Shown one piece after another: positions 22,498-23,300 of a stretch of 23,300 nucleotides of DNA. Position 1 is the stretch's first letter, and each line of letters begins with the position of its first letter. Made by a program: the position numbers and the translations under genes. The notes under the pieces are model-generated. The model searched no databases. It was given only the letters and a program-made list of their open reading frames with translations, and was not told the DNA's origin. Source of the stretch: an uncultured Altererythrobacter sp. (GTDB taxonomy: Bacteria > Pseudomonadota > Alphaproteobacteria > Sphingomonadales > Sphingomonadaceae); contig CALLIO010000215.1 of the NCBI GenBank assembly GCA_938009055.1, positions 1 through 23,300 of the forward strand, read 5' to 3'.

Positions 22498-23300
22498 ACT
22501 CGTCAACTTCACTCGCGGAAGCCAGCTCCTTGGGCACTTTGGTTTCATGTTTGCAGCCGGGCTCAAGGGTCCGCTCATCATCACACTGCTGGTGATTCTA
22601 GGACTGATCTATTGGGAGGTAACAAGCAGCCTCAATGACCACCAAACCTACCTTGTCTGGATGCACATCTACTCATCCTTTTATGCGTTTATGGAGTTCG
22701 ATCCTGACAAGCTTGTGAACCTCACCTTGGCTGATGGAAGCATCGTCGCGTTCCCGATCAGCGTAGTCACAGAATACCCGCCCATGAAAGAGGCAATGAC
22801 CGCATTTGAGGGGGCGGTTGAGGCTGCGCTTGTCACCTCGGCGTGGGGTCTTGTTCCTGCCTTCATTGCCTTTTGGTGGGTTGCTGAACACTTCGGTTGG
22901 CGCTCCAAGCAAAGGAAGCATGTGCGCGGCGCATCGCTCGCAAGCCTTGCTGAACTGGAAGGCGAAATCGACGATCACAATCGCCATGAACGCGCCCGCG
23001 AATATGGCAGCAATTTGGGATGGAGGTGGCGGCTTGCAGGCAGCAGCGCGTTAGCTTCAGCCGGTCTCTATAGCCCCGCGCACCTTGCAGGCGTGAGCTG
23101 GCCCTGGCGTAAAGAGCAAAGCCACACCATGCTGGTCGGCACGACAGGCACGGGCAAAACGGTCGCCCTTTTCGAGCTCCTTTCCGAGATCAGACAGAGG
23201 GGTGAACGCGCGGTCATTTTTGATCTGACCGGCGCTTTTATCGAAACCTTCTTCGATCCCGAACGCGATATCATTTTGAATCCATTGGATACACGCTGCC
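22487..23300 (+). CDS. traD: Type IV coupling protein, TraD-like (5' part)
   Basis: The first 271 residues of a gene that runs off the window. It begins MKHKLVNFTRGSQLLGHFGF. Two membrane segments (about 20-43 and 110-132) flank a periplasmic part, the layout of TraD/TrwB coupling proteins. Walker A GTTGTGKT is at 218-225 (K224), followed by RAVIFDLTGAF, the next conserved strand, and FFDPERDIILNPLD, typical of TraD. The protein brings the relaxase-DNA complex to the type IV secretion channel and powers transfer. Its ATG lies inside the end of the previous gene, so the two are translationally coupled. Walker B and the all-alpha domain lie beyond the window. Confidence 0.92.
   Translation, partial: MKHKLVNFTRGSQLLGHFGFMFAAGLKGPLIITLLVILGLIYWEVTSSLNDHQTYLVWMHIYSSFYAFMEFDPDKLVNLTLADGSIVAFPISVVTEYPPMKEAMTAFEGAVEAALVTSAWGLVPAFIAFWWVAEHFGWRSKQRKHVRGASLASLAELEGEIDDHNRHERAREYGSNLGWRWRLAGSSALASAGLYSPAHLAGVSWPWRKEQSHTMLVGTTGTGKTVALFELLSEIRQRGERAVIFDLTGAFIETFFDPERDIILNPLDTRC

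Noticed and set aside
1..23300. CRISPR arrays, tRNA/rRNA genes and IS transposases
   Set aside because: No regularly spaced repeats, cloverleaf-like segments with a TTCGANNC T-arm, or transposase motifs were seen. The att core does not resemble the 3' end of a tRNA.

Overview
The window is about 60% GC, densely coded and full of alphaproteobacterial-type genes. The single-stranded DNA-binding protein (SSB), the TraD-type coupling protein and the codon use suggest a sphingomonad-like alphaproteobacterium (Erythrobacter, Novosphingobium or Sphingobium relatives). That placement is an inference from protein style only. The DNA is part of a conjugative plasmid or integrative conjugative element (ICE): the right edge enters a type IV coupling protein gene.

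Layout: (1) 1-1401, an SSB gene, a structured non-coding block and a conserved 73-residue protein, with an extra reverse-strand 86-residue gene in between. (2) 1780-1797, an 18-bp sequence 12 bp before two overlapping tyrosine recombinase genes (1810-4217). (3) 4308-10378, a MarR-type regulator divergent from an operon of alpha/beta hydrolase, hotdog thioesterase, membrane fusion lipoprotein and RND efflux pump. (4) 10733-19857, a defence island: a 1616-residue protein with an Mrr-like nuclease domain and a STAND-type NTPase domain, convergent with a nuclease-plus-helicase pair that resembles Hachiman (HamA/HamB). (5) 20090-20260, the tail of an unidentified gene. (6) 20467-21503, a second copy of the SSB/73-residue module in the same orientation. 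(7) 21921-21938, an exact second copy of the 18-bp sequence. (8) 21992-23300, repeats followed by a ribbon-helix-helix-like protein gene and the 5' part of traD.

Reading: the two 18-bp repeats, one against the integrase start, are best explained as attL and attR of a roughly 20.1-kb cargo element. It carries integrases, an efflux operon, two anti-phage systems and a spare SSB module, and sits between the ssb region and the transfer genes of a conjugative backbone. Excision at the repeats, or homologous recombination between the two SSB modules, would restore nearly the same backbone.

Most worth following up: the divergent nuclease/helicase pair; the large nuclease-STAND protein; the structured non-coding block conserved in both SSB modules with hairpins of changed sequence; the hairpin series upstream of ssb, which may act on single-stranded DNA; and the possibility that circularisation rebuilds the integrase promoter. 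No rRNA, tRNA, CRISPR array or IS transposase was seen.
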